A stretch of DNA of 64,000 bases from Rhyzopertha dominica. Its lineage: Eukaryota; Arthropoda; Insecta; Coleoptera; Bostrichidae. Each line of letters starts with the position of its first letter. Position 1 is the stretch's first letter. The translations under genes were made by a program, and so were the position numbers. The stretch lies in contig QCXZ01000041.1 in the NCBI GenBank assembly GCA_025024175.1, positions 37,071,786 to 37,135,785 on the forward strand, written 5' to 3'. The notes under the pieces are model-generated. The model saw nothing but the letters and a program-made list of their open reading frames with translations. It did not search any database and was not told the origin of the DNA. Shown in pieces: positions 12,106 through 22,697 of the stretch.

Positions 12106-12350
12106 GATCGTTAGATTTCATGATAACGATGACTTCCTTAGCTTGTTCGGACTCAATGAGGTTCGTTGACTGCTATTCAACTAATAGGTTGTTTAATATC
12201 GCTTTTGAACTTGTGCTCTAATTTGTTTATTATTGATTCTATTTTTTTTGCTGTCCTAACTAATATAAATAGTTGAGTTTACTCTAAGGATTAAGTAAAA
12301 CAGCTACAGGTAGAACTTGCCTTTATTACTTATGTAATTATTTTTTATAT

Positions 12351-12683
12351 TTGGTGAGTCTGTGTTTGGTTTATTCGAATTTTATTTACTGCTGTGCTAA
12401 TATATTTTACGACGTGCGTAAAATTAAAATGCTTTTAAAAAAAAAACTTTTATTTTCAATCACACACACCAATGAACACTTATTACTTATTTATAAAGTT
12501 AACATTTACAATACGACCGGAATGACAATTTACGATTACGAAATTAGCGGAGATCTAACTTTACGTGTGTACAGTAAGATGGTTAGTGTTAGACTCTCTT
12601 CTGAAAGACGAATTCGTTATATAGTTTCAATGTTTCAAGCAATAGCTTACTATCCTCAAAGACCACACATGAAACCGGTGTGA
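12351..12683 (+). CDS. Unidentified open frame truncated by the Foldback insertion
   Basis: A 110-codon frame, long for DNA this AT-rich, includes TTGMTIYDYEISGDLTLRV and ends RPHMKPV. Its last few codons come from the inverted end of the Foldback-like element, which begins at 12674. On the far side of that element the duplicated target (21406-21414) continues the host frame for only a few codons to a stop. I recognise no family. It may be a remnant of the LTR element's interior or simply chance. Confidence 0.2.
   Translation: MVSLCLVYSNFIYCCANIFYDVRKIKMLLKKKLLFSITHTNEHLLLIYKVNIYNTTGMTIYDYEISGDLTLRVYSKMVSVRLSSERRIRYIVSMFQAIAYYPQRPHMKPV
12665..12673. repeat. 9-bp target-site duplication, left
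   Basis: ACACATGAA abuts the left inverted end and is repeated without change at 21406-21414 beyond the right end. Confidence 0.75.
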
Positions 12684-12838
12684 AAACAGCAGCCAAAACA
12701 CAGCAGCCTAAATATCCGAATGTAGCCGAACGTACCACAGAAGTAGTAAAAATAGAGCGCTTTTCGGTCAGACCCATCATCAAAATTAAGGATAAATATA
12801 TTAGATATACAGATTCAGGCGAAATGCTGAATAACTAA
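12674..12838 (+). pseudogene. Captured C-terminal coding fragment in the left inverted end
   Basis: From the very tip of the element the plus strand is open for about 54 codons and ends in a stop (12836-12838). It includes NVAERTTEVVKIERFSVRP and DKYIRYTDSGEMLNN. AATAAA (12850-12855), a polyadenylation-type hexamer, follows 11 bases after the stop. The same frame is present, pointing inward, in the right end. By eye, five substitutions separate the two coding copies, four of them replacing an amino acid, and none makes a stop. The pattern suggests a piece of a 3' exon, but I do not recognise the protein. With no start codon inside the element it is probably not expressed by itself. Confidence 0.4.
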
Positions 12839-12945
12839 TACTAGCTATAAATAAAGCCAAATAAACAAATATTATTTATATAGCGGGCATTAGAGATTGT
12901 GCCACGCTAAAACCCCTCATAAAACAGCAATGACTATTTAAATAT

Positions 12946-15900
12946 GGATCCGTACATACAAATCTAATTAAACTTTCAGAAAAAAAACAAGCACTATTAG
13001 AGCAACTAATTTCGCATAAAAATAATTTTTCAAAGCATGCCTTGGTTGCGAAAAACATTAATCTTGCTTTTTGGAAATGCACAGCGGTGAATAATATACA
13101 TGGACGCGCACATACGAATCCAATAAAACTTTGAGAAAGAAACAAGCACTGTTAAAGAAACTAATTGCGCATAAAAAGATTTTTTGCAAAGCACGCCTTG
13201 GTCGCGAAAAAAATTAATTTTGGTTTTTGGAAATAAACTGGGTTGAATATTAAACATGGACGCGCACATACGAATCCAATGAAACTTTGAGAAAAGAACA
13301 ACCACTATTAGACAAACTAATTGCACATAAAAAGATTTTTTGCAATGCATGCCTTGGTCTCGAAAAAAATTAATTTTGGTTTTTGGAGATATACAGGGTT
13401 GAATATTAAACATGGACGCGCACATACGAATCCAATGAAACTTTGAGAAAAGAACAACCACTGTTAGAGAAACTAATTGCACATAAAATGATTTTTTGCA
13501 AAGCATGCCTTGGTCTCGAAAAAAATTAATTTTGGTTTTTGGAGATATAAAGGGTTGAATATTAAACATGGACGCGCACATACGAATCCAATGAAACTTT
13601 GAGAAAAGAACAACCTCTATTAGAGAAACTAATTGCACATAAAAAGATTTTTTTGCAAAGCATGCCTTGGTCTCGAAAATAATTAATATTGGTTTTTGGA
13701 AATAATCAGGGTTGAATATTAAACATAGACGCGCACATACGAATCCAATGAAACTTTGAGAAAAGAACAACCACTATTAGAGAAACTAATTGCACATAAA
13801 AAGATTTTTTGCAAAGCATGCCTTGGTTTCGAAAAAAATTAATTTTGGTTTTTGGAAATATACAGGGTTGAATATTAAACATGGACGCGCACATACGAAT
13901 CCAATGAAACTTTGAGAAAAGAACAACCACTATTAGAGAAACTAATTGCACATAAAAAGATTTTTTGCAAAGCATGCCTTGGTCTCGAAAAAAATTAATT
14001 TTGGTTTTTGGAGATATAAAGGGTTGAATATTAAACATGGACGCGCACATACGAATCCAATGAAACTTTGAGAAAAGAACAACTACTATTAGAGAAACTA
14101 ATTGCACATAAAAAGATTTTTTTGCAAAGCATGCCTTGGTCTCGAAAAAAATTAATATTGGTTTTTGGAAATAATCAGGGTTGAATATTAAACATAGACG
14201 CGCACATACGAATCCAATGAAACTTTGAGAAAAGAACAACCACTATTAGAGAAACTAATTGCACATAAAAAGATTTTTTTGCAAAGCATGCCTTGGTCTC
14301 GAAAAAAATTAATATTGGTTTTTGGAAATAATCAGGGTTGAATATTAAACATAGACGCGCACATACGAATCCAATGAAACTTTGAGAAAAGAACAACCAC
14401 TATTAGACAAACTAATTGCACATAAAAAGATTTTTTGCAATGCATGCCTTGGTCTCGAAAAAAATTAATTTTGGTTTTTGGAGATATACAGGGTTGAATA
14501 TTAAACATGGACGCGCACATACGAATCCAATGAAACTTTGAGAAAAGAACAACCACTGTTAGAGAAACTAATTGCACATAAAAAGATTTTTTGCAAAGCA
14601 TGCCTTGGTCTCGAAAAAAATTAATTTTGGTTTTTGGAAATATAAAGGGTTGAATATTAAACATGGACGCGCACATACGAATCCAATGAAACTTTGAGAA
14701 AAGAACAACCACTATTAGAGAAACTAATTGCACATAAAAAGATTTTTTTGCAAAGCATGCCTTGGTCTCGAAAAAAATTAATATTGGTTTTTGGAAATAA
14801 TCAGGGTTGAATATTAAACATAGACGCGCACATACGAATCCAATGAAACTTTGAGAAAAGAACAACCACTATTAGAGAAACTAATTGCACATAAAAAGAT
14901 TTTTTGCAAAGCATGCCTTGGTTTCGAAAAAAATTAATTTTGTTTTTGGAAATATACAGGGTTGAATATTAAACATGGACGCGCACATACGAATCCAATG
15001 AAACTTTGAGAAAAGAACAACCACTATTAGAGAAACTAATTGCACGTAAAAAGGTTTTTTGCAAAGCATGCCTTGGTCTCGAAAAAATTAATTTTGGTTT
15101 TTGGAGATATACAGGGTTGAATATTAAACATAGACGCGCACATACGAATCCAATGAAACTTTGAGAAAAGAACAACCACTATTGGAGAAACTAATTGCAC
15201 ATAAAAAGATTTTTTGCAAAGCATGCCTTGGTTTCGAAAAAAATTAATTTTGGTTTTTGGAAATATACAGGGTTGAATATTAAACATGGACGCGCACATA
15301 CGAATCCAATGAAACTTTGAGAAAAGAACAACCACTATTAGAGAAACTAATTGCACATAAAAAGATTTTTTGCAAAGCATGCCTTGGTCTCGAAAAAAAT
15401 TAATATTGGTTTTTGGAAATAATCAGGGTTGAATATTAAACATAGACGCGCACATACGAATCCAATGAAACTTTGAGAAAAGAACAACCACTATTAGAGA
15501 AACTAATTGCACATAAAAAGATCTTTTGCAAAGCATGCCTTGGTTTCGAAAAAAATTAATTTTGGTTTTTGGAAATATACAGGGTTGAATATTAAACATG
15601 GACGCGCACATACGAATCCAATGAAACTTTGAGAAAAGAACAACCACTATTAGAGAAACTAATTGCACGTNAAAAGGTTTTTTGCAAAGCATGCCTTGGT
15701 CTCGAAAAAAATTAATTTTGGTTTTTGGAGATATACAGGGNTGAATATTAAACATNGACGCGTACATACGAATCCAATGAAACTTTGAGAAAAGAACAAC
15801 CACTATTANAGAAACTAATTCAACATAAAAAGACTTTTTGCAAAGCATGCCTTGGTCTCAAAAAAAAAAATAATTTTGGTTTTTGGAAATATACAGGGTT

Positions 15901-18900
15901 GAATATTAAACATGGATGCGCACATACGAATCCAATGAAACTTTGAGAAAAGAACAACCACTATTAGAGAAACTAATTGCACATAAAAAGATTTTTTGCA
16001 AAGCATGCCTTGGTTTCGAAAAAAATTAATTTTGGTTTTTGGAAATATACAGGGTTGAATATTAAACATGGACACGCACATACGAATCCAATGAAACTTT
16101 GAGAAAAGAACAACCACTATTAGAGAAACTAATTGCACATAAGAAGATTTTTTGCAAAGCATGCCTTGGTCTCGAAAAAAATTAATTTTGGTTTTTGGAG
16201 ATATAAAGGGTTGAATATTAAACATGGACGCGCACATACGAATCCAATGAAACTTTGAGAAAAGAACAACCACTATTAGAGAAACTAATTGCACATAAAA
16301 AGATTGTTTGCAAAGCATGCCTTGGTCTCGAAAAAAATTAATTTTGGTTTTTGGAGATATAAAGGGTTGAATATTAAACATGGACGCGCACATACGAATC
16401 CAATGAAACTTTGAGAAAAGAACAAACACTATTAGAGAAACTAACTGCACATAAAAAGATTTTTTGCAAAGCATGCCTTGGTCTCGAAAAAAATTAATTT
16501 TAGTTTTTGGAAATATACACGGTTGAATATTAAACATGGACGCGCACATACGAATCCAATGAAACTTTGAGAAAAGAACAACCACTATTAGAGAAACTAA
16601 TTGCACATAAAAAGATTTTTTGCAAAGCATGCCTTGGTCTCGAAAAAAATTAATTTTGGTTTTTGGAGATATAAAGGGTTGAATATTATACATGGACGCG
16701 CACATACGAATCCAATGAAACTTTGAGAAACGAACAACCACTATTAGAGAAACTAACTGCACATAAAAAGATTTTTTGTAAAGCATGCCTTGGTATCGAA
16801 AAAAATTAATTTTTGTTTTTGGAAATATACAGGGTTGAATATTAAACATGGACGCGCACATACGAATCCAATGAAACTTTGAGAAAAGAACAACCACTAT
16901 TAGAGAAACTAATTGCACATAAAAGGATTTTTTGCAAAGCATGCCTTGGTCTCGAAAAAAATTAATTTTGGTTTTTGGAGATATACAGGGTTGAATATTA
17001 AACATGGACGCGCACATACGAATCCAATGAAACTTTGAGAAAAGAACAACCACTATTAGAGAAACTAATTGAACATAAAAAGATTTTTGCAAAGCATGCC
17101 TTGGTCTCGAAAAAAAATAATATTGGTTTTTGGAAATATACAGGGTTGAATATTAAACATGGACGCGCACATACGAATCCAATTAAACTTTGAGAAAAGA
17201 ACAACCACTATTAGAGAAACTAATTGAACATAAAAAGATTTTTTGCAAAGCATGCCTTGGTCTCGACAAAAAATAATATTGGTTTTTTGAAATAAACAGG
17301 GTTGAATATTAAACATGGACGCGCACATACGAATCCAATGAAACTCTGAGAAAAGAACAACCACTGTTAGAGAAACTAATTGCACATAAACATATTTTTT
17401 GCAAAGCATGCCTTGGTCTCGAACAAAATTAATATTGGTTTTTGGAAATAAACAGGGTTGAATATTAAACATGGACGCGCACATACGAATCCAATGAAAC
17501 TTTGAGAAAAGAACAACCACTATTAGAGAAACTAATTGAACATAAAAAGATTTTTTGCAAAGCATGCCTTGGTCTCGAAAAAAAATAATATTGGTTTTTG
17601 GAAATATACAGGGTTGAATATTAAACATGGACGCGCACATACGAATCCAATTAAACTTTGAGAAAAGAACAACCACTATTAGAGAAACTAATTGAACATA
17701 AAAAGATTTTTTGCAAAGCATGCCTTGGTCTCGAAAAAAAATAATATTGGTTTTTGGAAATATACAGGGTTGAATATTAAACATGGACGCGCACATACGA
17801 ATCCAATTAAACTTTGAGAAAAGAACAACCACTATTAGAGAAACTAATTGAACATAAAAAGATTTTTTGCAAAGCATGCCTTGGTCTCGACAAAAAATAA
17901 TATTGGTTTTTTGAAATAAACAGGGTTGAATATTAAACATGGACGCGCACATACGAATCCAATGAAACTCTGAGAAAAGAACAACCACTGTTAGAGAAAC
18001 TAATTGCACATAAACATATTTTTTGCAAAGCATGCCTTGGTCTCGAAAAAAAATAATATTGGTTTTTGGAAATATACAGGGTTGAATATTAAACATGGAC
18101 GCGCACATACGAATCCAATTAAACTTTGAGAAAAGAACAACCACTATTAGAGAAACTAATTGAACATAAAAAGATTTTTTGCAAAGCATGCCTTGGTCTC
18201 GAAAAAAAATAATATTGGTTTTTGGAAATATACAGGGTTGAATATTAAACATGGACGCGCACATACGAATCCAATTAAACTTTGAGAAAAGAACAACCAC
18301 TATTAGAGAAACTAATTGAACATAAAAAGATTTTTTGCAAAGCATGCCTTGGTCTCGAAAAAAAATAATATTGGTTTTTGGAAATATACAGGGTTGAATA
18401 TTAAACATGGACGCGCACATACGAATCCAATTAAACTTTGAGAAAAGAACAACCACTATTAGAGAAACTAATTGAACATAAAAAGATTTTTTGCAAAGCA
18501 TGCCTTGGTCTCGAAAAAAAATAATATTGGTTTTTGGAAATATACAGGGTTGAATATTAAACATGGACGCGCACATACGAATCCAATTAAACTTTGAGAA
18601 AAGAACAACCACTATTAGAGAAACTAATTGAACATAAAAAGATTTTTTGCAAAGCATGCCTTGGTCTCGACAAAAAATAATATTGGTTTTTTGAAATAAA
18701 CAGGGTTGAATATTAAACATGGACGCGCACATACGAATCCAATGAAACTCTGAGAAAAGAACAACCACTGTTAGAGAAACTAATTGCACATAAACATATT
18801 TTTTGCAAAGCATGCCTTGGTCTCGAAAAAAAATAATATTGGTTTTTGGAAATATACAGGGTTGAATATTAAACATGGACGCGCACATACGAATCCAATT

Positions 18901-20558
18901 AAACTTTGAGAAAAGAACAACCACTATTAGAGAAACTAATTGAACATAAAAAGATTTTTTGCAAAGCATGCCTTGGTCTCGAAAAAAAATAATATTGGTT
19001 TTTGGAAATATACAGGGTTGAATATTAAACATGGACGCGCACATACGAATCCAATTAAACTTTGAGAAAAGAACAACCACTATTAGAGAAACTAATTGAA
19101 CATAAAAAGATTTTTTGCAAAGCATGCCTTGGTCTCGAAAAAAAATAATATTGGTTTTTGGAAATATACAGGGTTGAATATTAAACATGGACGCGCACAT
19201 ACGAATCCAATTAAACTTTGAGAAAAGAACAACCACTATTAGAGAAACTAATTGAACATAAAAAGATTTTTTGCAAAGCATGCCTTGGTCTCGAAAAAAA
19301 ATAATATTGGTTTTTGGAAATATACAGGGTTGAATATTAAACATGGACGCGCACATACGAATCCAATTAAACTTTGAGAAAAGAACAACCACTATTAGAG
19401 AAACTAATTGAACATAAAAAGATTTTTTGCAAAGCATGCCTTGGTCTCGACAAAAAATAATATTGGTTTTTTGAAATAAACAGGGTTGAATATTAAACAT
19501 GGACGCGCACATACGAATCCAATGAAACTCTGAGAAAAGAACAACCACTGTTAGAGAAACTAATTGCACATAAACATATTTTTTGCAAAGCATGCCTTGG
19601 TCTCGAAAAAAAATAATATTGGTTTTTGGAAATATACAGGGTTGAATATTAAACATGGACGCGCACATACGAATCCAATTAAACTTTGAGAAAAGAACAA
19701 CCACTATTAGAGAAACTAATTGAACATAAAAAGATTTTTTGCAAAGCATGCCTTGGTCTCGAAAAAAAATAATATTGGTTTTTGGAAATATACAGGGTTG
19801 AATATTAAACATGGACGCGCACATACGAATCCAATTAAACTTTGAGAAAAGAACAACCACTATTAGAGAAACTAATTGAACATAAAAAGATTTTTTGCAA
19901 AGCATGCCTTGGTCTCGAAAAAAAATAATATTGGTTTTTGGAAATATACAGGGTTGAATATTAAACATGGACGCGCACATACGAATCCAATTAAACTTTG
20001 AGAAAAGAACAACCACTATTAGAGAAACTAATTGAACATAAAAAGATTTTTTGCAAAGCATGCCTTGGTCTCGACAAAAAATAATATTGGTTTTTTGAAA
20101 TAAACAGGGTTGAATATTAAACATGGACGCGCACATACGAATCCAATGAAACTCTGAGAAAAGAACAACCACTGTTAGAGAAACTAATTGCACATAAACA
20201 TATTTTTTGCAAAGCATGCCTTGGTCTCGAAAAAAATTAATATTGGTTTTTGGAAATAAACAGGGTTGAATATTAAACATGGACGCGCACATACGAATCC
20301 AATGAAACTTTGAGAAAAGAACAACCACTATTAGAGAAACTAATTGCACATAAAAAGATTTTTTGCAAAGCATGACTTGGTCTCGAAAAAAATTAATTTT
20401 GGTTTTAGGAAATATACAGGGTTGAATATTAAACATGGACGCGCACATACGAANCNAATGAAACTTTGAGAAAAGAACAAACACTGTTAGAGAAACTAAT
20501 TGCACATAAAAAGATTTTTTGCAAAGCATGCCTTGGTCTCGAAAAAAATTAATTTTTG
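12946..20558 (+). repeat. 156-bp satellite array, left arm (about 49 units)
   Basis: Units start GGACGCGCACATACGAATCC. Successive starts at 12946, 13102, 13258, 13414 and 13570 are spaced 156 bp, with occasional 157-bp units caused by one extra T in a T run. The first two units are the most diverged. From about 17.1 kb the units become nearly identical and form a higher-order pattern (separate entry). Because 156 is divisible by three, one minus-strand frame stays open for up to 1178 codons (20601-17065). Its 52-residue period is a by-product of unit length, and the 157-bp units break it. Confidence 0.95.
17264..20228 (+). repeat. Higher-order repeat of 4 and 5 satellite units
   Basis: A variant unit marked by CGACAAAAAATAATATT recurs at 17264, 17888, 18668, 19448 and 20072. 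The spacings are 624, 780, 780 and 624 bp, exactly four or five 156-bp units. The same marked unit also carries GAAACTCTGAG and CATAAACATATTTT variants. The intervening units are almost identical. This shows recent amplification of multi-unit blocks by unequal exchange or replication slippage. Confidence 0.9.
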
Positions 20559-20580
20559 TCGCAACCAAGAAATGCTTTGC
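20521..20580. repeat. Palindrome centre of the Foldback element
   Basis: The arms meet here. GCAAAGCATGCCTTGGT (20521-20537) faces ACCAAGAAATGCTTTGC (20564-20580) across 26 bases. A single strand could fold back into a hairpin of several hundred bases. Confidence 0.85.
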
Positions 20581-21132
20581 AAAAAATCTTTTTATGCGCA
20601 ATTAGTTTCTCTAACAGTGCTGGATCTTTTCTCAAAATCTCATTTTATTGGTATGTGCGCGTCCATGCTTAATATTCAACCCTGTATATTTCCAAAAACC
20701 AAAATTAATTTTGTTCGTAACCAAGGCATGCTTGGCAAAAAATCTTTTTATGCGCAATTAGTTTCTTTAACAGTGCTGGATCTTTTCTCAAAATCTCATT
20801 GNATTCGTATGTGCGCGTCCATGTTTAATATTCAACCCTGTTTATTTCTAAAAACGAATATTAATTTTTTTCGNGACCAAGGCGTGCTTTGCAAAAAATC
20901 TTTTTATGCGCAATTAGTTTCTTTAACAGTGCTTGTTCCTTTCTCAAAGTTTTATTGGATTCGTATGTGCGCGTCCATGTTTATTATTCACCGCTGTGCA
21001 TTTCCAAAAAGCAAGATTAATTTTTTTCGCAACTAAGGCATGCTTTGAAAAATTCTTTTTATGCGAAATTAGTTGCTCTAATAGTGCTTGTTTTTTTTTC
21101 TGAAAGTTTAATTAGATTTGTATGTACGGATC
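20559..21132 (-). repeat. 156-bp satellite array, right arm (about 3.7 units, inverted)
   Basis: The same unit appears in reverse orientation, for example GTATGTGCGCGTCCATG at about 20651-20668. It ends at the diverged terminal unit (GGATCC near 21128), which mirrors the left arm's first unit at 12946. The right arm is thirteen times shorter than the left. Confidence 0.9.
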
Positions 21133-21240
21133 CATATTTAAATAGTCAGTGCTGTTTTATGAGGGGTTTTAGCGTGGCACAATCTCTAATGCCCGTTATA
21201 TAAATAATATTTGTTTATTTGGCTTTATTTATAGCTAGTA

Positions 21241-21405
21241 TTAGTTATTCAGCATTTTGCCTGAATCTGTATACCTAATATATTTATTCTTAATTTTGAT
21301 GATGGGTCTGACCGAAAAGCGCTCTATTTTTACTACTTCTGTGGTACGTTCGGCTACATTCGGAAATTTAGGCTGCTGTCTTTTGGCTGCTGTTTTCACA
21401 CCGGT
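21241..21405 (-). pseudogene. Captured C-terminal coding fragment in the right inverted end
   Basis: Minus-strand partner of the fragment at 12674-12838. It reads inward from 21405 to the stop at 21243-21241 and includes NVAERTTEVVKIERFSVRP and NKYIRYTDSGKMLNN. The frame stays open outward across the element edge to a Met near 21498, but that part lies in flanking DNA and is probably chance. Replacements against the left copy include Thr to Arg, Tyr to Phe, Asp to Asn and Glu to Lys. Confidence 0.4.
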
Positions 21406-21414
21406 ACACATGAA
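21406..21414. repeat. 9-bp target-site duplication, right
   Basis: Exact copy of the left ACACATGAA, placed directly after the inverted end at 21405. Confidence 0.75.
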
Positions 21415-21494
21415 GACTAACCTAAGGAGATAAGACACCTGTTGATAATAATAACTGAAGCGTAAGACGCATAACCAATTAACAATAGGGGTAT

Positions 21495-21600
21495 TCATAA
21501 ATTATACCATAATATATATAGTTTAAGTTTCTTTTCGAAGGTTAAGTAGAATAGCTTCTGCTAGACTTTGCCTTTATTGATTATGTATTACTCTCAGTAC
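21495..21600 (+). repeat. Diverged second copy of the non-LTR 3' end
   Basis: GAAGGTTAAGTAGAATAGC and CTTTGCCTTTATTGATTATG resemble AAGGATTAAGTAAAACAGC and CTTGCCTTTATTACTTATG at 12280-12345 in the same orientation. It is probably the 3' tail of a 5'-truncated relative of the CR1/Jockey-like element. Identity is roughly three quarters by eye. Confidence 0.4.
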
Positions 21601-21610
21601 CTGCTCTTGT

Positions 21611-21733
21611 TTTAACAAAATCTATTTATTATTATCAAATCCATTTATTACATCAGATACCATCGATGAGGACAGTGGCTCAGATGAAGTACCATTGCCT
21701 AATTTATCCAAATCAAGTAGGGATACCGAATAA
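21611..21733 (+). pseudogene. C-terminal tail of the LTR element's polyprotein (probable)
   Basis: An open frame of about 40 codons ends in an acidic, Ser-rich tail (TIDEDSGSDEVPLPNLSKSS) and a stop at 21731-21733. The stop lies 38 bases before the right LTR. That position and composition fit the end of an integrase/Pol reading frame of a gypsy-like element, but no catalytic domain remains upstream. The same acidic character would also fit a transposase N-terminus, so the assignment rests on location. Confidence 0.35.
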
Positions 21734-21737
21734 TTAT

Positions 21738-21753
21738 GTCGTGAGGACACGAC
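21738..21753. other. Short perfect hairpin before the right LTR
   Basis: GTCGTG-AGGA-CACGAC has a six-pair stem and four-base loop between the putative Pol stop and the right LTR. It may overlap the region that should hold the polypurine tract. No strong purine tract is visible. Confidence 0.5.
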
Positions 21754-21771
21754 CCTGTTAGGTTGGCCGAA

Positions 21772-22693
21772 TGTTAAATGTCAATTTTTGTATCTGCGTT
21801 ATTATTAAAATAAAAGGTGTTTTTGTGCGTTTATTAATTTCTTGCTATGTTTAGAATCGCTGTTATTAAGATAAATACTAATATCGAAGCGAATGCGTAT
21901 GCATGCAATTAATTGTTTTGGCGAGAAATATCAGAGTCGCGAGGAGATGCAAAAGTAGGCAATGAGTATTGAGGTGTCATTTTTGACAGAGAAAAATGTT
22001 CTTGATTTTGGCTCAGTGAGAGCGAGGTCTTTGGCCATGATGTGCCTCAGGCAGTGAGAGTAAGGTCTTTGGCCATAATGTGCCTCAGGCAGTGAGAGTA
22101 AGGTCTTTGGCCATGATGTGCCTCAGGCAGTGAGAGTAAGGTCTTTGGCCATGATGTGCCTCAGGCAGTTTTAAACCCCTAGCGCAGAGTGCCCGGTTAA
22201 CAGCCGTGGTTCCTTCGAGTGGGTGACTTGCATTCCGGGGGGTAATGCGGGCTGCTCGAATGACATAGTTCTGGTGGAGAGGGTAGCCTTATTAGGTGCC
22301 CCCGATCCGGGCTATTGGAATGCGACCCTATAGGCCTTAGGGTGAGCGTTCGGGGAAGCCTCTACTATTTCAGGTTGACACTAGCTAGTTGTTGAAGAGA
22401 GAAAACTAACAAGGTATTCATAACCACCATTGATAAAGATGTAATCTCAGGGATGAAGCCGTAGACAGGACAAGGATGAGGCCCTGGTGTGAAAACCCCT
22501 CTGTGAGTCTTAACTGTATCTGTTTGAGTTTAACGGATGAGTAACTTATGTTTTGTTTTTGCATCTGCCGCGCGTATGTGAAACCGCCTTGTCTGTCCAC
22601 CGGAGTGACCGCATTGTTATGACTCACGGATGAAGGCGGCGATAATGTAAGTCCTTCTAGATTATTCCCGCATTAGTTTTTCTATGTTTTTCA
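21772..22693 (+). repeat. Right LTR (922 bp)
   Basis: Near-identical to the left copy, with the same four 38-bp units at 22016-22167. Ends TTTTTCA and is followed by the duplicated CAAA. Confidence 0.7.
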
Positions 22694-22697
22694 CAAA

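Larger units (their letters stand above)
8495..12350 (+). mobile_element. CR1/Jockey-type non-LTR retrotransposon, degenerate
   Basis: From about 9.34 kb the plus strand encodes, in order, an apurinic-type endonuclease, a linker region, a reverse transcriptase and a C-terminal domain (see the ORF2 entry). About 12.1-12.35 kb holds a 3' untranslated region ending near CTTGCCTTTATTACTTATGTAATTATT. A diverged copy of this 3' end recurs at 21.5-21.6 kb. The 5' boundary is uncertain. The 8.5-9.3 kb segment contains possible ORF1 remnants and an ATC/ATT-rich microsatellite (8655-8697), but no gag-like zinc knuckles that I can see. The layout matches elements of the Jockey/CR1 group. Confidence 0.75.
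12674..21405. mobile_element. Foldback/MULE-like element with satellite-filled arms
   Basis: The outer ends are inverted copies. The left starts ACCGGTGTGAAAACAGCAGC at 12674, and its reverse complement ends at 21405. The first roughly 270 bp on each side are unique sequence about 97% identical. Inside them, tandem 156-bp units run in one orientation from 12946 to about 20558 and in the opposite orientation from about 20559 to 21132. The 9-bp word ACACATGAA flanks both ends exactly (12665-12673 and 21406-21414). Long inverted arms made of tandem repeats plus a 9-bp duplication are the defining traits of Drosophila Foldback elements, which belong with Mutator-like elements. No transposase gene is present, so this copy is non-autonomous. 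Confidence 0.75.
7342..22693 (+). mobile_element. LTR retrotransposon unit (Ty3/gypsy-like), filled with nested elements
   Basis: Two 922-bp direct repeats begin TGTTAAATG and end TTTTTCA. They are flanked outside by the same 4-bp word CAAA (7338-7341 and 22694-22697), which is the expected signature of LTR integration. Just before the right repeat lies the tail of an open frame rich in Asp/Glu and Ser, then a 16-base hairpin and GGTTGGCCGAA. In my recollection insect gypsy elements often end their internal region this way. Gag, protease, reverse transcriptase and integrase of this element were not found. The 13.5-kb interior is instead occupied by a CR1/Jockey-like element and a Foldback-like element. 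No convincing tRNA primer-binding site was seen after the left repeat, so the superfamily call is tentative while the LTR call is firmer. Confidence 0.65.

Noticed and set aside
13030..20601. Very long minus-strand reading frames with 52-residue repeats as a real protein
   Set aside because: The period follows from the 156-bp satellite unit. Extra-base (157-bp) units break the frame repeatedly in the proximal array, there is no promoter or start context, and the array is inside a Foldback-type element.
13000..21000. CRISPR array
   Set aside because: The repeats are contiguous 156-bp satellite units without unique spacers, in a eukaryotic transposon-rich context.
7342..22693. Penelope-like element with hammerhead in its terminal repeats
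   Set aside because: No CTGATGA...GAAA arrangement was found on either strand of the 922-bp repeats, and TG...CA ends with a 4-bp duplication favour an ordinary LTR.
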